Notes: a model not told the origin generated them from the sequence alone. A stretch of 64,000 nucleotides of DNA from Nevskia sp. (GCA_019689635.1 JADGHB010000010.1:1-64000), one strand, 5' to 3'; counted from the stretch's first letter, positions 47,159 to 58,940 are shown. Made by a program: numbers and translations.

Positions 47159-47355
47159 GAGTCGGCCGCGTCGAACAGCGAACGGTTGCGGGTGACGCGC
47201 CTGCGGCGCTGGCCCGCCCTGCTGCTCCGATTCTCGATCCCGCGTGACCCGCCGGCGCAGTTCCGGTCGATGTCATTGCAAGGCGTGCGACGGTTTCACG
47301 GCGGCGGTCCTTGCCATTTCATCGGCGCCATCCAGCGCGAAGCTGCGCCAAAAGA

Positions 47356-47383
47356 AAAGGGGGCGGCTTGCGCCGCCCCCTGA
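47356..47383 (-). terminator. Rho-independent terminator for the downstream minus-strand gene
   Basis: Minus strand agggggcggcgcaagccgcccccttttctttt. Confidence 0.8.
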
Positions 47384-47404
47384 AGTGAAGCTTGTGGTTA
47401 GAGC

Positions 47405-50400
47405 TTACGGAGCCACCGCGTCCAGCTGCTCGAACGGCAGCTGCGGGTTGACGCCGTCGGTGTACACAACCACGCCAGAGCTCTTCAAGTTCGCGCTGTT
47501 GTAGCCACTCACGCTGAAGCTACCCACCAGCAACTGGCTGGAGATGGTCTTGTGGGAACCGGCCGCCGCGTTTCCACCTGCAACTGCGAGTCGGAACTTG
47601 TCGCCGGAGCCGATCGCCTCCACTGGCCAGTTGACGATGAAGCCCTGCATCCGCGCGACATCGCTCGGCGTGAAGTTTCCGGCTGTAGCGCAATCGGCAC
47701 ACGTGCCGCCCACGCCGCTGGCGGTGATGATCGCGCCCGTGCTGTCCACCGGGTTGCACGAGGCCGGCGAGCTAACGAAGGCGTTAGCCGTCGTGTCGTG
47801 CTCGAACTTCGTGACACAGAAGGCGTTCAGGTCGCTTTGCGTCAAGCCGGTATGTGCGGTGTTATCCGTATCCGCGCGATCGCCGTCGAAGTCGGACGTG
47901 GTGTCGCCATCCAGCCCACCCACAAACACCGGATGGGTGTAGATGACGGTGCACGACCAGGCCTGCGGGCTACCCACACTGCTGAAGTTCGTGCACTTCG
48001 GCGGGTTGTAGCTGGTCTGCACCGCGAACGGTCCGACGATGTCGGCTGCGGCGAACACGGGACCGCCGATGCCGAAGTTTTGGCTCGTCACCGGATCGAC
48101 CAGGCCCGCCCAGCCCAGCCAGGTGTTGCCGGCCGCATCCGAGACGTTGCCGTAGAGCACGAAGCCGTGATCCGGCGTGGCCTGGATGTTGGCCGAAGCC
48201 AGTACGGTCAGCGTGCCCAGGTTAGCCGCGGTGTAGGCGCTCTCCGCGTAGGCCAGAGCCACCAAGGCCGGGTTCGTGTCGACATCCGGACCGTGGAAGC
48301 AGGTCGAGGTCGGCGGAGCGGACCAGGCGATGTTGACGCGCGGCACGGTCAGCGTCTTGCCATCCGAGCTCAACGTCGCCGGGTTGGACGGGTCGGTCAG
48401 CGCGGTGGTCAGGCTGCCCAGAGTCGTGCACTCCATCACGATGGCGGGCGTACCCGACTGCGCGGGATCGATCGCCTCGTTGAATTGGAACACCACGTTG
48501 GTGCCGTCGAAGAACGCGCGCGTCATCACCGGCGGCATGACGTCTTCCAGCGCGACGTAGGCGCGCGTGGCGGCATCCGCCACCACGCCGTTGGCGTCGG
48601 TCAGACCGGTCAGGTCGAGGAAGACGCCGTTCTGCGCGTCGGTCTGCAGATCGAACACGTTGGAGACGTGGACCGTGTACAGATTGATAAGAGTGCCGTC
48701 CTCGTCCACCGTGTCGTTGATCACGCCCGGGCTGGAGAACACGCTGGTCAGGGTACCCGTACCGGTCAGCGCCACCGGAGTCGGCTGGGTCGCCGTGGTG
48801 GACAGCGGTTCGGACACCGCGATGCCGATAATGGCCGGCGTATGGCTGATGAAAGCCGCAGCGCCCGTGGCATCGGACAGCGACAAGTGCAGCGCCGGGC
48901 TGAAGAAGAAGCTGTCCGGATCGCCGTTGCTGTCCGCGCAGATAACGCCGCAGAACGGGTCGGCCTGCTTATATCCGGCCCGCAGCACGGCCTTGTTGGA
49001 CTTGCCCTCGATCTCGTCTGCACCGCGCCACTCGTCGCTGCTATAGCCACCGAGATAGGGACCGCTGGGACCCAGGGTCGAGTCGTTGACGTCCGCGGTC
49101 TGCGGGGTGATGAACAGCTTCGGCGTGCCTGCGTGCAGGGAAGAACCCGGAATGACCGCCGTGCCACCGCCACCCACGCCGGAACCCGGCGCCGCAGCGG
49201 CGATCGCATCGGCCGTCACACCCTGCACCACCGTGGTCGGCGGCACGTGATCCACCAACTGCAAGGTCGCCACCGCATTCGGGTCCACGATGTCGCCCAC
49301 ACCGTCACCGTTGATGTCGCCGCGCGGGATGATGTTGACGAAGTCACCCGGCCGCACGCCGCCGATGCGCAGATCCATCACGCCTTCGGCGCTGGGCTTG
49401 ATCACGACCTCGCTCGTGCTGCCGTCGCCGAACGGCGGGGACAGAGTAATGCAGGACACGGTGTGCGTATTGCTGTTCTCGCCGGCGATGGTGCCCGGGA
49501 AGCCGAAGAAGCTGGTGCAGGACGGATCGGTGAGCACCGCGCCGCCGTTGAGCACCGTGTCTCCGCGGGTGACGGCCACCACGTAGTCGGTCGCGCCCGA
49601 GGTGTTGAAGGTCACACGGGCCTGGTTGACGAACACGCTGGTGCCGAAACCCAGAGTGGTGGACAGGTCGCCGAGGGCATCGACGGTCGGGGAGATGAAG
49701 CTGCCGAAACCGCCGAGGCCAACGCCGGCGTCATCTTGGTTCAACTGGCAGATGTTGCCGCCGTCGCAGATGTCGGTTCCGTTGGGGTCGACGTCCGCCG
49801 CCGTGGTGCTGACGAAGGCATCGCTGGAGGCGAACAGCGGATCCGACGAACTCTGCACCGGGGTCGTCACCTGCTGCAGATTGGTCACCGCCGTCAGGTT
49901 GGTATTGGACGGCAACGGGGTCTGGAGGGTGAGGATCACGTCGTTGGTGACCAGGCTGTCGAAGCCCACCCCCAAGCCGCTGGTCAGGAAGTTGCCCGCC
50001 AGGTCGGTGAACGAACCCACCGGCAGATAAATACAGATCTGCTTGCCCGCAGGCAGCGGATTGGTGGTGTCGATGTTCAACTGCGTGCTGCTGGCGAAGG
50101 TCGCCGTCGATGGCAGCAGGGTCTCGGTATCCGAGCTGCCGCAGGCGCCCGCGCCGATGGTGCGCGCAGTGACCTGCACGCTGCTGGCGGCGCTGGTGGG
50201 GCTCAGGGCCTCGTCGAAGAAGACCTGGATATCGTTCGCGCCCTGACCGGTGGTCGCGGTGGTCAGCATGCCGGGCGAGCCGGACTCAAGGCAACCGTCG
50301 CCGCCGCAGGGAATCGGCGGGTTGCCGACCGGCGTGTGGAGCGGCGGATTGGTGACGCCCGCGACGCGGTACACGAAGGGCGGCACGGTATCGCCGACAT

Positions 50401-51403
50401 CCGAGAGACTGGTGCTGCTGATCTGGCCGAGCAGCACCGAGTGCGCGGACTCGTTGATGGTAGAGAAGCTGAACGAATTGGGGTCGCTCGCGTCGGCATC
50501 TTCGCAATCGAAGCCCGCCGGCTCATTGACCGGCGACACCGACCAGCCGGCCACCGCCAGGCGGAAGCAGGAATCGTCGGCGACGTTGTCGAACTCGAAA
50601 CTGCCGTCGCTGCCGGTGGTGGTATTGAGCAGCGGCTGGTCGTAGGTGACGACCACGCCCTCGGCAAAGCCGTTGTCGGGCGTGAAGGCCAGGAAGTCCA
50701 GCGTCACGCTCTGGGTCGCCACCGGGGTGCCGGAGGTCGTGTCGCGCAGAATGCCCTTGACCGTGGTGGTCATGGCCGGGAGCTGGACGACGCCGGTGTT
50801 GGCGGTGAAGCCCTGCACGAAGATCAGCGCCGGGTTGGTGTCCGACGAGAACGGCGGCAGATCGCCCACCACCTGGGCCTGGGGATTGACCTCGACGGTC
50901 GCGCCGACGTAGCTGACCGAACCGCCACTCGGACCGACCACCACCAGGTCCAGCGGCAGGTGCCCGGTGAACGAACCCGAGGAGTTGGCGACGTTGGTCA
51001 CCGTCACGTTGGGGATGGAGAACTGACCGGCTGCATCGGTCGTCACCGACGCCTTCACCGGCACGCTCTTGCCGTGCACCTTGATGGTCTTGGCGGAGGT
51101 CAGCGACTTCAGCAGCGCCTTGGCAGAAGAGCCACCGCTGCTGCCGCAGGCCGTCGCGCCATCGGGAATCGCCACCGTGGCGCCCTGGATCGGATGGCCG
51201 TTGTTGTCCTCCACCACGCCAACCACGGTGCCCGTGGGGCACTGCATGGGATGAACCGTGCCACCCGTCACTGAGGTGCTGTTCGACGAATCTTTGCTGC
51301 AACCGACGGCTCCGAGCGCGAGCGCCGACAGCGCCAGGGCGCCGAGAAGCCGACGAGTCACAGGCGAATTGACGCTGTACCCGCTCATGCTGATGTCTCC
51401 CAC
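47405..51403 (-). CDS. Very large secreted lipoprotein with carboxypeptidase-regulatory-like, Ig-like and dockerin-like segments
   Basis: Lipobox LALGAVGC; GTVVGVVEDNNGHPIQGATVAIP; repeated Ig-like segments (DTVPPFVYR, DVMPPVMTRAFFDGTNVVFQFNEAIDP); GDINGDGVGDIVDPNAVATL. Confidence 0.75.
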   Translation of the reverse strand: MGDISMSGYSVNSPVTRRLLGALALSALALGAVGCSKDSSNSTSVTGGTVHPMQCPTGTVVGVVEDNNGHPIQGATVAIPDGATACGSSGGSSAKALLKSLTSAKTIKVHGKSVPVKASVTTDAAGQFSIPNVTVTNVANSSGSFTGHLPLDLVVVGPSGGSVSYVGATVEVNPQAQVVGDLPPFSSDTNPALIFVQGFTANTGVVQLPAMTTTVKGILRDTTSGTPVATQSVTLDFLAFTPDNGFAEGVVVTYDQPLLNTTTGSDGSFEFDNVADDSCFRLAVAGWSVSPVNEPAGFDCEDADASDPNSFSFSTINESAHSVLLGQISSTSLSDVGDTVPPFVYRVAGVTNPPLHTPVGNPPIPCGGDGCLESGSPGMLTTATTGQGANDIQVFFDEALSPTSAASSVQVTARTIGAGACGSSDTETLLPSTATFASSTQLNIDTTNPLPAGKQICIYLPVGSFTDLAGNFLTSGLGVGFDSLVTNDVILTLQTPLPSNTNLTAVTNLQQVTTPVQSSSDPLFASSDAFVSTTAADVDPNGTDICDGGNICQLNQDDAGVGLGGFGSFISPTVDALGDLSTTLGFGTSVFVNQARVTFNTSGATDYVVAVTRGDTVLNGGAVLTDPSCTSFFGFPGTIAGENSNTHTVSCITLSPPFGDGSTSEVVIKPSAEGVMDLRIGGVRPGDFVNIIPRGDINGDGVGDIVDPNAVATLQLVDHVPPTTVVQGVTADAIAAAAPGSGVGGGGTAVIPGSSLHAGTPKLFITPQTADVNDSTLGPSGPYLGGYSSDEWRGADEIEGKSNKAVLRAGYKQADPFCGVICADSNGDPDSFFFSPALHLSLSDATGAAAFISHTPAIIGIAVSEPLSTTATQPTPVALTGTGTLTSVFSSPGVINDTVDEDGTLINLYTVHVSNVFDLQTDAQNGVFLDLTGLTDANGVVADAATRAYVALEDVMPPVMTRAFFDGTNVVFQFNEAIDPAQSGTPAIVMECTTLGSLTTALTDPSNPATLSSDGKTLTVPRVNIAWSAPPTSTCFHGPDVDTNPALVALAYAESAYTAANLGTLTVLASANIQATPDHGFVLYGNVSDAAGNTWLGWAGLVDPVTSQNFGIGGPVFAAADIVGPFAVQTSYNPPKCTNFSSVGSPQAWSCTVIYTHPVFVGGLDGDTTSDFDGDRADTDNTAHTGLTQSDLNAFCVTKFEHDTTANAFVSSPASCNPVDSTGAIITASGVGGTCADCATAGNFTPSDVARMQGFIVNWPVEAIGSGDKFRLAVAGGNAAAGSHKTISSQLLVGSFSVSGYNSANLKSSGVVVYTDGVNPQLPFEQLDAVAP

Positions 51404-51694
51404 GTGTTTACTCCCGAAAAATCGCCCACCGAAATGGGCACCGATACCGCAAACTTGAACCCCAGGTCGAGGGCAGCCGCGATCCCTGAGCTAACAATAA
51501 CCTAACAAAATGATCTTGACCAGTGCCTAGAGATTATCTCTACGAGGCCCGTTCAGCCTCGCTCGGCCCTGGAAACGACTCGTCTCGGCGACCCCGATCT
51601 CCCTCGTCCAAACCGTTTCCTAATATATACCCGTCCTGCCGGCGATGTGTGACGCAGTGCTAACAAGCGTGACGGCAAAGCAGGTCGGAATGAA

Positions 51695-51845
51695 TGTAGG
51701 AGCGGCGTCAGCCGCGACTCCGCTTGCCGAAAAACAGGTCGGGGCTGACGCGCCTCCTGCAGCAAGAACGAAAAAGAATCGCAGCAGCAGCGTGAGCCGC
51801 GATGCTCGGAGCAGACACCGTCGGGGTTGACGCCCTCCTACGAGA
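51695..51845. repeat. REP-like cluster of four units in alternating orientation
   Basis: 51695-51719 tgtaggagcggcgtcagccgcgact; 51738-51760 gtcggggctgacgcgcctcctgc; 51781-51804 gcagcagcagcgtgagccgcgatg; 51820-51845 gtcggggttgacgccctcctacgaga. Confidence 0.75.
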
Positions 51846-53211
51846 GCAGCGTTTCGAGTTCCGCCAGCGCCTCGCCGGTGTACACCGCCAGACGCTGCAT
51901 GTGCGGCAGGGTGTCGCGGCAGGCGGTGAAGCCGAAATTGAGCGTGCCGGCGTAGGACAGGCAAGTGATGTTGAGCGCCTGGCCGTGCGACAACAGCGAC
52001 ACCGGATACATGGCCTCCAGCCGCGCGCCGCGGAAGTACAGCGCCTGCTGCGGCCCGGGGACGTTGGAGACGGTCAGGTTGAAGATCGGCCGCGTGCGAC
52101 CGCCCAGGCCGGTGAGCAGCTCCAGCATGTAGGGCGCCATCAACAGCACGGTGTATTGCGTGAGCGCCTCGCGCGGCAGGCTTTGCAGATGCGCTTTGGC
52201 GGCACTCGTGGAGGCCTTGATCGCCGCCAGGCGCCGGCGCGGATCGGCCACGTCGGTGGCGAGGCTGGCCATCATGAAGCTGATGGCGTTGCCCACCGCC
52301 ACTTCGTCCGCCGGGCGCACGTTGACCGGGATGCCGGCGGTCAGCGGCTTGCGCGGCAGCGCGCCGGATTCCTTGAGAAAGCGCCGCAAGGCGGTGGCGC
52401 ACAGCCACAGCACCACGTCGTTGAGCGTGACGTCCGCGGCCTTGGCCAGCGCCTTGAGCCGCGCCAGTTCGTACTGCTGGGTGGCGAAACGTCGGGCGCC
52501 GGTGATGCGGCCGTTGAGCACCGAAGGCGGCGCGGCGTAGGGCGGGGTCAGACCCGCGCCGGTCTCGCGCGCGGCGGCCAGCAGCCGGCGCAGCGCGCGC
52601 GCCAGCTCCGGCAGGGAGCGCGCCTGGCCGCGCGCGCGTTCCAGCACGGTCTGCAGCGCGCCTGCGCCACGCGCCTGCGCGCGTTCGCGCTGCGGCAGCA
52701 CCACCGACCAGGGCGCGCGCGTGTCGCGCGCGCGCGGACTCGTGGCCAGCGCGCGGCTCAACATGCGCATGCCGCCCACGCCGTCCACCAGCGAGTGGTG
52801 CATCTTGGTGTAGAGCGCGAAGCGGCCGCCCTCCAGGCCTTCGATCAAGTGGCATTCCCACAGCGGGCGCGAGAAATCCAGCGGATGGCTGTGCAGGCGC
52901 GACACCAGCACGCCCAGCTCGCGCTCGCCGCCGGGCGCGGGCAGCGCCGAGTGGCGCAGGTGGTAATCGAGATCCAGCGTGCGGTCGATCTCCCAGGCCG
53001 GCAGCAGACGGCGCAGCGGCGAGCCGGCGAGCTTGAGGTTCCACGGCGGCTGGAACTCGCGGGCCGCGCGCAAGAAGGCGATGAGCTTTTGCAGATAGTC
53101 CGGCCGCGCCTTGGGCGGCGGCGAGAACACCAGCAGGCTGGCGACGTGCATCGGCGTCTCGCGCGATTCCACCGCCAGCCAGGACGCGTCCAGCGGATTC
53201 ATCTTGATCAT
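51838..53211 (-). CDS. WS/DGAT family O-acyltransferase
   Basis: MIKMNPLDASWLAVESRETPMHVASLLVF, catalytic HHSLVDGVGG. Confidence 0.92.
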   Translation of the reverse strand: MIKMNPLDASWLAVESRETPMHVASLLVFSPPPKARPDYLQKLIAFLRAAREFQPPWNLKLAGSPLRRLLPAWEIDRTLDLDYHLRHSALPAPGGERELGVLVSRLHSHPLDFSRPLWECHLIEGLEGGRFALYTKMHHSLVDGVGGMRMLSRALATSPRARDTRAPWSVVLPQRERAQARGAGALQTVLERARGQARSLPELARALRRLLAAARETGAGLTPPYAAPPSVLNGRITGARRFATQQYELARLKALAKAADVTLNDVVLWLCATALRRFLKESGALPRKPLTAGIPVNVRPADEVAVGNAISFMMASLATDVADPRRRLAAIKASTSAAKAHLQSLPREALTQYTVLLMAPYMLELLTGLGGRTRPIFNLTVSNVPGPQQALYFRGARLEAMYPVSLLSHGQALNITCLSYAGTLNFGFTACRDTLPHMQRLAVYTGEALAELETLLS

Positions 53212-53300
53212 GCGGTTCTCCTCCGAGCGCGGTGAGTTGTCGTTGTATTGATGCGCCACTCTACCCCGGCTGCGGCGCTCGCGCGACGGCCGCCGAAGCG

Positions 53301-53366
53301 GTCGCGGCTGACGTCGCTCCTACGATTCATTTCGTTCTTGCCGTAGGAGGGGCGTCAGTTCCGACT
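53301..53366. repeat. REP-like palindrome pair
   Basis: gtcgcggctgacgtcgctcctacga ... cgtaggaggggcgtcagttccgact; overlaps the 3' end of the acyltransferase gene. Confidence 0.7.
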
Positions 53367-54261
53367 TCCATTCCGCCAGTTCCTGGTCCTTGCGCGCCCA
53401 CAGGCCGTTGAGCCAGTCCTGGAAGCGCGCGCGGAACTGCGGATCGCCCTGGTAATCGCCGGCGAGCCATTCCGCGGGCAGCGGCAGGACGCGCACCTGC
53501 GCGCGCCAGGGCTGCCCGCACAGAAAGCTCCACAGCGGCCCGCGCGGATGGGGAGCGTAGCCGAGCGTCACGTCGATCAGCCCGGCGAATTGTTCGCCCA
53601 TCGCAGCGAGCGCGAAGGCCAGGCCCGCCGCCTTGGGCCGCAACAGATGGCGGTAGGGCGAGCCGCGCGCCAGGCGCTTCTGCTCGGTGAAGCGCGTGCC
53701 TTCGAGGAAGTTCACCACCGTCACCGGAATGCGGCGGTATTTCTCGCAGGCGCGGCGGGTGATCTCCAGATCCTCGCGCGCGAGTCTCGGGTCCAGCGCC
53801 ACCGCTTGCCGGGAGTGACGGCGCACGAAGGGCATGTCGAACGCCCAGCAGGCGAAGCCGATCACCGGCACCCACAGCAACTGGCGTTTGAGGAAGAAGC
53901 GGAAGAACGGCACGCGCCGGCCGAACAGCTCCACCAGCACCGGGATGTCGGCCCAGGACTGGTGATTGCAGATCAAGATCCAGCTGCGCCGGCGATCGAG
54001 CCGTTCGGCGCCTTCGAATTCCACCGCCTGGGGCGGCGCGTGGAGCAGCCGATAAACGACGTGATTCAGCGCCCACCACGGTCCGGTGCCGAGGCGGTCG
54101 AGCACCGTGCGCGTCAGCCAGGCGCGCGCCGCGGCGCCCGGCAGCAGGGGCTTGAGCAGGGCGAACGGCAGGAACAGCGCGAAGCACAGCAGCAGTGCCG
54201 CCAGCAGCAGCACGAAGCTCAGCGCAGCGACCAAGGGCGCGGGCAGGAAACGACGCAGCAC
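53320..54261 (-). CDS. PlsC-like 1-acylglycerol-3-phosphate acyltransferase family protein
   Basis: NHQSWADIPVL (NHx4D) and NFLEGTRFT motifs. Confidence 0.9.
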   Translation of the reverse strand: MLRRFLPAPLVAALSFVLLLAALLLCFALFLPFALLKPLLPGAAARAWLTRTVLDRLGTGPWWALNHVVYRLLHAPPQAVEFEGAERLDRRRSWILICNHQSWADIPVLVELFGRRVPFFRFFLKRQLLWVPVIGFACWAFDMPFVRRHSRQAVALDPRLAREDLEITRRACEKYRRIPVTVVNFLEGTRFTEQKRLARGSPYRHLLRPKAAGLAFALAAMGEQFAGLIDVTLGYAPHPRGPLWSFLCGQPWRAQVRVLPLPAEWLAGDYQGDPQFRARFQDWLNGLWARKDQELAEWKSELTPLLRQERNES

Positions 54262-54279
54262 GGCGCCGGCTCCGTCCCT

Positions 54280-55329
54280 TCAGCCGCGGTGATAGGCCGG
54301 CGACAGCGCGCGCACGGCATCGACCAGCGCGGCGACGTGCTCCGGCGGCGTCTGCGGCAGGACGCCGTGGCCGAGGTTGAAGACGTGCCCGGGGCCGTGC
54401 CCGTAGTCGGCGAGCACCGCCGCGACCTGCGCGCGGATCGCTTCGGGCGCGGCGAACAAGGCCGCGGGATCGAGGTTGCCCTGCAGCGCGACGCGGTCTC
54501 GCACCGCCGCGCGCGCCTGCGCCAGGGAGGTCGTCCAGTCCACGCCGAGAGCCGCCACGGGCAGTTCCGCCAGCTCGGCCAGGTGTGCGCCGGTGCCCTT
54601 GCCGAAGACGACGAGCGGCACGCCGGGCGCGAGCCGGCTCACATGCTCGGCGAGCGCGCGCAGCGCGGGCAGCGCATAGGCCCGGTAGCCGGCGGCGTCC
54701 AGCACGCCGCCCCAGGTGTCGAACACCATCAGCGCGTCGGCGCCGGCGCGCGCCTGCGCCGCGAGATAGCGCGCGACCGCTTCGGCCAACCGCGCGAGCA
54801 GCCGCTGCAGCAGCTCCGGCGCCTCGAAGCGCAGACGCTTAGCGTGCAGGAAGTCGGTGGCGCCGCGGCCCTCGATCATGTAGGTCGCCAGCGTCCACGG
54901 GCTGCCGGCAAAACCGATCAGCGGCACGCGGCCGGCCAGTGCGCGCTTGATGAGGCGCACCGCGTCCAGGACGTAGCGCAGCTCGCTTTCCGGATCGGGC
55001 AGCGGCAGGCGCGCGATGTCCGCCTCGGTGCGCACGGGGCGGTGGAAGGCCGGGCCCTCGCCTTCGACGAAATGCAAGCCTAAGCCCATGGCGTCGGGCA
55101 CGGTGAGGATGTCCGAGAACAGGATCGCGGCGTCCAGCTCGAAACGCTCGAGCGGCTGCAGCGTGACCTCGCAGGCCAGCTCCGGGGTCTTGCACAGGGT
55201 CAGGAAATCGCCGGCCTGGGCGCGCGTGGCGCGGTATTCCGGCAGGTAACGCCCGGCCTGACGCATCAACCACACCGGCGTGCGGTCCACCGGCTCGCGC
55301 CGCAGCGCGCGCAGGAAGCGATCGTTCAT
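54280..55329 (-). CDS. hemE: Uroporphyrinogen decarboxylase
   Basis: [34 protein letters not shown]. Confidence 0.98.
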   Translation of the reverse strand: MNDRFLRALRREPVDRTPVWLMRQAGRYLPEYRATRAQAGDFLTLCKTPELACEVTLQPLERFELDAAILFSDILTVPDAMGLGLHFVEGEGPAFHRPVRTEADIARLPLPDPESELRYVLDAVRLIKRALAGRVPLIGFAGSPWTLATYMIEGRGATDFLHAKRLRFEAPELLQRLLARLAEAVARYLAAQARAGADALMVFDTWGGVLDAAGYRAYALPALRALAEHVSRLAPGVPLVVFGKGTGAHLAELAELPVAALGVDWTTSLAQARAAVRDRVALQGNLDPAALFAAPEAIRAQVAAVLADYGHGPGHVFNLGHGVLPQTPPEHVAALVDAVRALSPAYHRG

Positions 55330-55653
55330 TTCCCTCTCCAGGCGCGCACATGGCGCACCGCGCCCACGGCCGCCGCTTTTTGCAGATAGCGTTCGTCGGC
55401 GGTCACGAACACGCCGCGCCGTTCGAGCGCGAGCGCGTGATAGCTGGCGTCGTAGAAAGTCGCTCCCAGGCGCGCCGCCAGCTCCGCCGTTGCCGCGGCC
55501 CGCATCGGGTTGGGTTCAGCCAGCGCGATGCCGGCCTGCAACAAAGCCCGCAGCGCGCGCGGCGTTGACGGCGCGCGAGCGGGCGCCGCGCGGAATTTTT
55601 TGCAGCGCGGACCCGATTTCTTCGTCGAGCACGACGTTGGCGCGGATCGCCAT
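55326..55653 (-). pseudogene. Remnant vapBC-like module (antitoxin N-terminus plus PIN C-terminus in different frames)
   Basis: One frame: MAIRANVVLDEEIGSALQKIPRGARSRAVNAA...; another frame: [45 protein letters not shown]. The PIN N-terminal catalytic part is absent. Confidence 0.65.
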
Positions 55654-55701
55654 GGCTGCTCCTGCACCGGCCGGATACACACCGATTGTACACAAAGGGG
55701 G

Positions 55702-56466
55702 TCAGACCGCCGCGATCTCGCGCTGGATGGCCTGCGCCGCCGCGCGCGGGTCGGCGGCGTCGCGGATCGGACGGCCGACCACGAGATAGTCCGCGCCGGC
55801 CTGCAAGGCGCGCGCCGGCGTCATGACCCGCTTCTGATCGGACTCCGCGGTGTTGTCGAGCGGCCGGATGCCGGGCGTGACGACGATCAGCTCGCGCGGC
55901 GCCTCGCGCCGCAGCCGTTCGACTTCCAGACCCGAGGACACCACGCCATCGCAGCCAGCGGCCAGCGCGCGGCGCGCGCGCGACAGCACCAGCTCGCCCA
56001 CGTCGCAACGGAAGCCGAGGTCGTCGAGATCGCCGCGATCGAGGCTGGTGAGCGCGGTGACCGCCAGCACCTTGAGCGTGTCGCCCTTGGCGCGCGCCGC
56101 GGCTTCCATCATCGCCTGGTTGCCGTGCACGGTGCAGAACCGCGCGCCATGCCGCGACAGGGCGCGCACGGCGCGCGCGACGGTCTCGGGAATGTCGAAG
56201 AACTTGAGATCGACGAAGACGTCCTTGCCCTGGGCGCGCAGCCAGGCGAGCAGGGCAAAGAACTCCTCCGACATCGCCAGCTCCAGGCCGATCTTGTAGA
56301 ACGACACCGCATCGCCGAGCCGCTGCACCAGCGCGCGCGCCGCGGCGGCGTCCGGCACGTCGAGGGCGACGATCAGGCGATCATGCGGGCGATCGCGAGG
56401 GGGAATGGGAGGAGCCACGCTAAATTCCCGTGAACAACCGATCGATGGCGGAGAGGATCTCGGCAC
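55702..56466 (-). CDS. pyrF: Orotidine 5'-phosphate decarboxylase
   Basis: LIVALDVPDAAAARALVQRLGDAVSFYKIGLEL, VFVDLKFFDIPETV, VTPGIRP. Start may be nearer 56418. Confidence 0.95.
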   Translation of the reverse strand: MPRSSPPSIGCSREFSVAPPIPPRDRPHDRLIVALDVPDAAAARALVQRLGDAVSFYKIGLELAMSEEFFALLAWLRAQGKDVFVDLKFFDIPETVARAVRALSRHGARFCTVHGNQAMMEAAARAKGDTLKVLAVTALTSLDRGDLDDLGFRCDVGELVLSRARRALAAGCDGVVSSGLEVERLRREAPRELIVVTPGIRPLDNTAESDQKRVMTPARALQAGADYLVVGRPIRDAADPRAAAQAIQREIAAV

Positions 56467-56737
56467 GGCAACTGCCCAGAGAACCGGCCTTTTCGCCCAG
56501 CACCTCGCGCGGGACCGACGCCATCTCCTCCAGGGACAGCACGTGCGGCTCGCCCGCGAAATCGGCCCTCACATGCAACCGGTCTGCCGTGCGCCAGAAT
56601 CCGCGCAGGGGGCGCAGCGGCGCGATGACGGCGGTTCGGACGAGATTCACCAAATCGGACTGAAGAACGACGAGCTAGGGCGCGTGCTTGCGCTGCGCGG
56701 CGCGGCTGCGGGACACGGGTTTGCGGTCACCGTCCAT
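56420..56737 (-). pseudogene. CcdB-like toxin with an in-frame TAG near the N-terminus
   Basis: MDGDRKPVSRSRAAQRKHAP*LVVLQSDLVNLVRTAVIAPLRPLRGFWRTADRLHVRADFAGEPHVLSLEEMASVPREVLGEKAGSLGSCRAEILSAIDRLFTGI; TAG at 56675-56677. Confidence 0.55.
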
Positions 56738-56796
56738 GCTTGCGAAAACCTCCCCTCGAATGCGCATAGTCTATACGCATCCCTGGCGCGTATGCG

Positions 56797-57453
56797 TCAG
56801 CTTCCGGGCTGGGCCGGCGCGAGCCGGGCCTCGAGTTCGGCCACGCGCGCTTCCAGCGCCTGCAGGCGCGCGCGCAGCTCGGCGAGTTCGGACGCGGTCG
56901 GCGCTGGCGCCGGCGCCGGCGCCGGGCGCGCGGGCTCTGGTTCCTCGGCGGGCGCGCAAGCGCCGCACAGGGTATGCGCGTAACGCACCGCAGACTGGCC
57001 CGCGGCGCGGGGCAGGGTCTGCACCAAGGGCTGCGCGCGGTCGGCGAGATCCGCGAGCAGCGCCCGCAGCGCTTCGATCTCCGCCGGCCCTCCCAAGGGC
57101 GCGGCGTTGGCGCGCAGTTCCGCCGCCGTCTGCGGCCCGCGCAGCATGAGCGTGACCAGCACCGCCAGCGCCGGCGGCTGGAGCAGGAGCTGGTGCTGGA
57201 ACTGGTGCCGCCACTTGGTCACGCGGCCGGAGCGATCGTCGCGCGACACCAGCTCGAGCGTCTCCAGGCGGTTGAGCGCCGCGCCGACTTCGCCTTCGCT
57301 CAAGCTCATCACCGGATGGCGCATGGTCTTCTGGTTGGCCGCCAGCATCAGCGCGTTGACCGTCATCGGGTAGTACTGCGGCGTGGCGATGGATTTCTCC
57401 ACCAGGCTGGCGAGGACGCGCGCCTCGGCGGCGGACAGCAGCAGATCGGACAT
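56797..57453 (-). CDS. yceH: YceH family protein (DUF480)
   Basis: LSAAEARVLASLVEKSIATPQYYPMTVNALMLAANQKTMRHPVMSLSEGEV. Confidence 0.92.
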   Translation of the reverse strand: MSDLLLSAAEARVLASLVEKSIATPQYYPMTVNALMLAANQKTMRHPVMSLSEGEVGAALNRLETLELVSRDDRSGRVTKWRHQFQHQLLLQPPALAVLVTLMLRGPQTAAELRANAAPLGGPAEIEALRALLADLADRAQPLVQTLPRAAGQSAVRYAHTLCGACAPAEEPEPARPAPAPAPAPTASELAELRARLQALEARVAELEARLAPAQPGS

Positions 57454-57461
57454 GCGCGCCT

Positions 57462-58940
<1,479 letters not shown>

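Noticed and set aside
47552-51274. 1240-aa plus-strand ORF opposite the large lipoprotein
   Set aside because: Antisense shadow frame; the minus-strand ORF has a lipobox signal, recognisable domains and a terminator.
51404-51600. Possible riboswitch upstream of the large lipoprotein
   Set aside because: Only a short gccca...tgggc hairpin is visible; I could not match a known riboswitch core.
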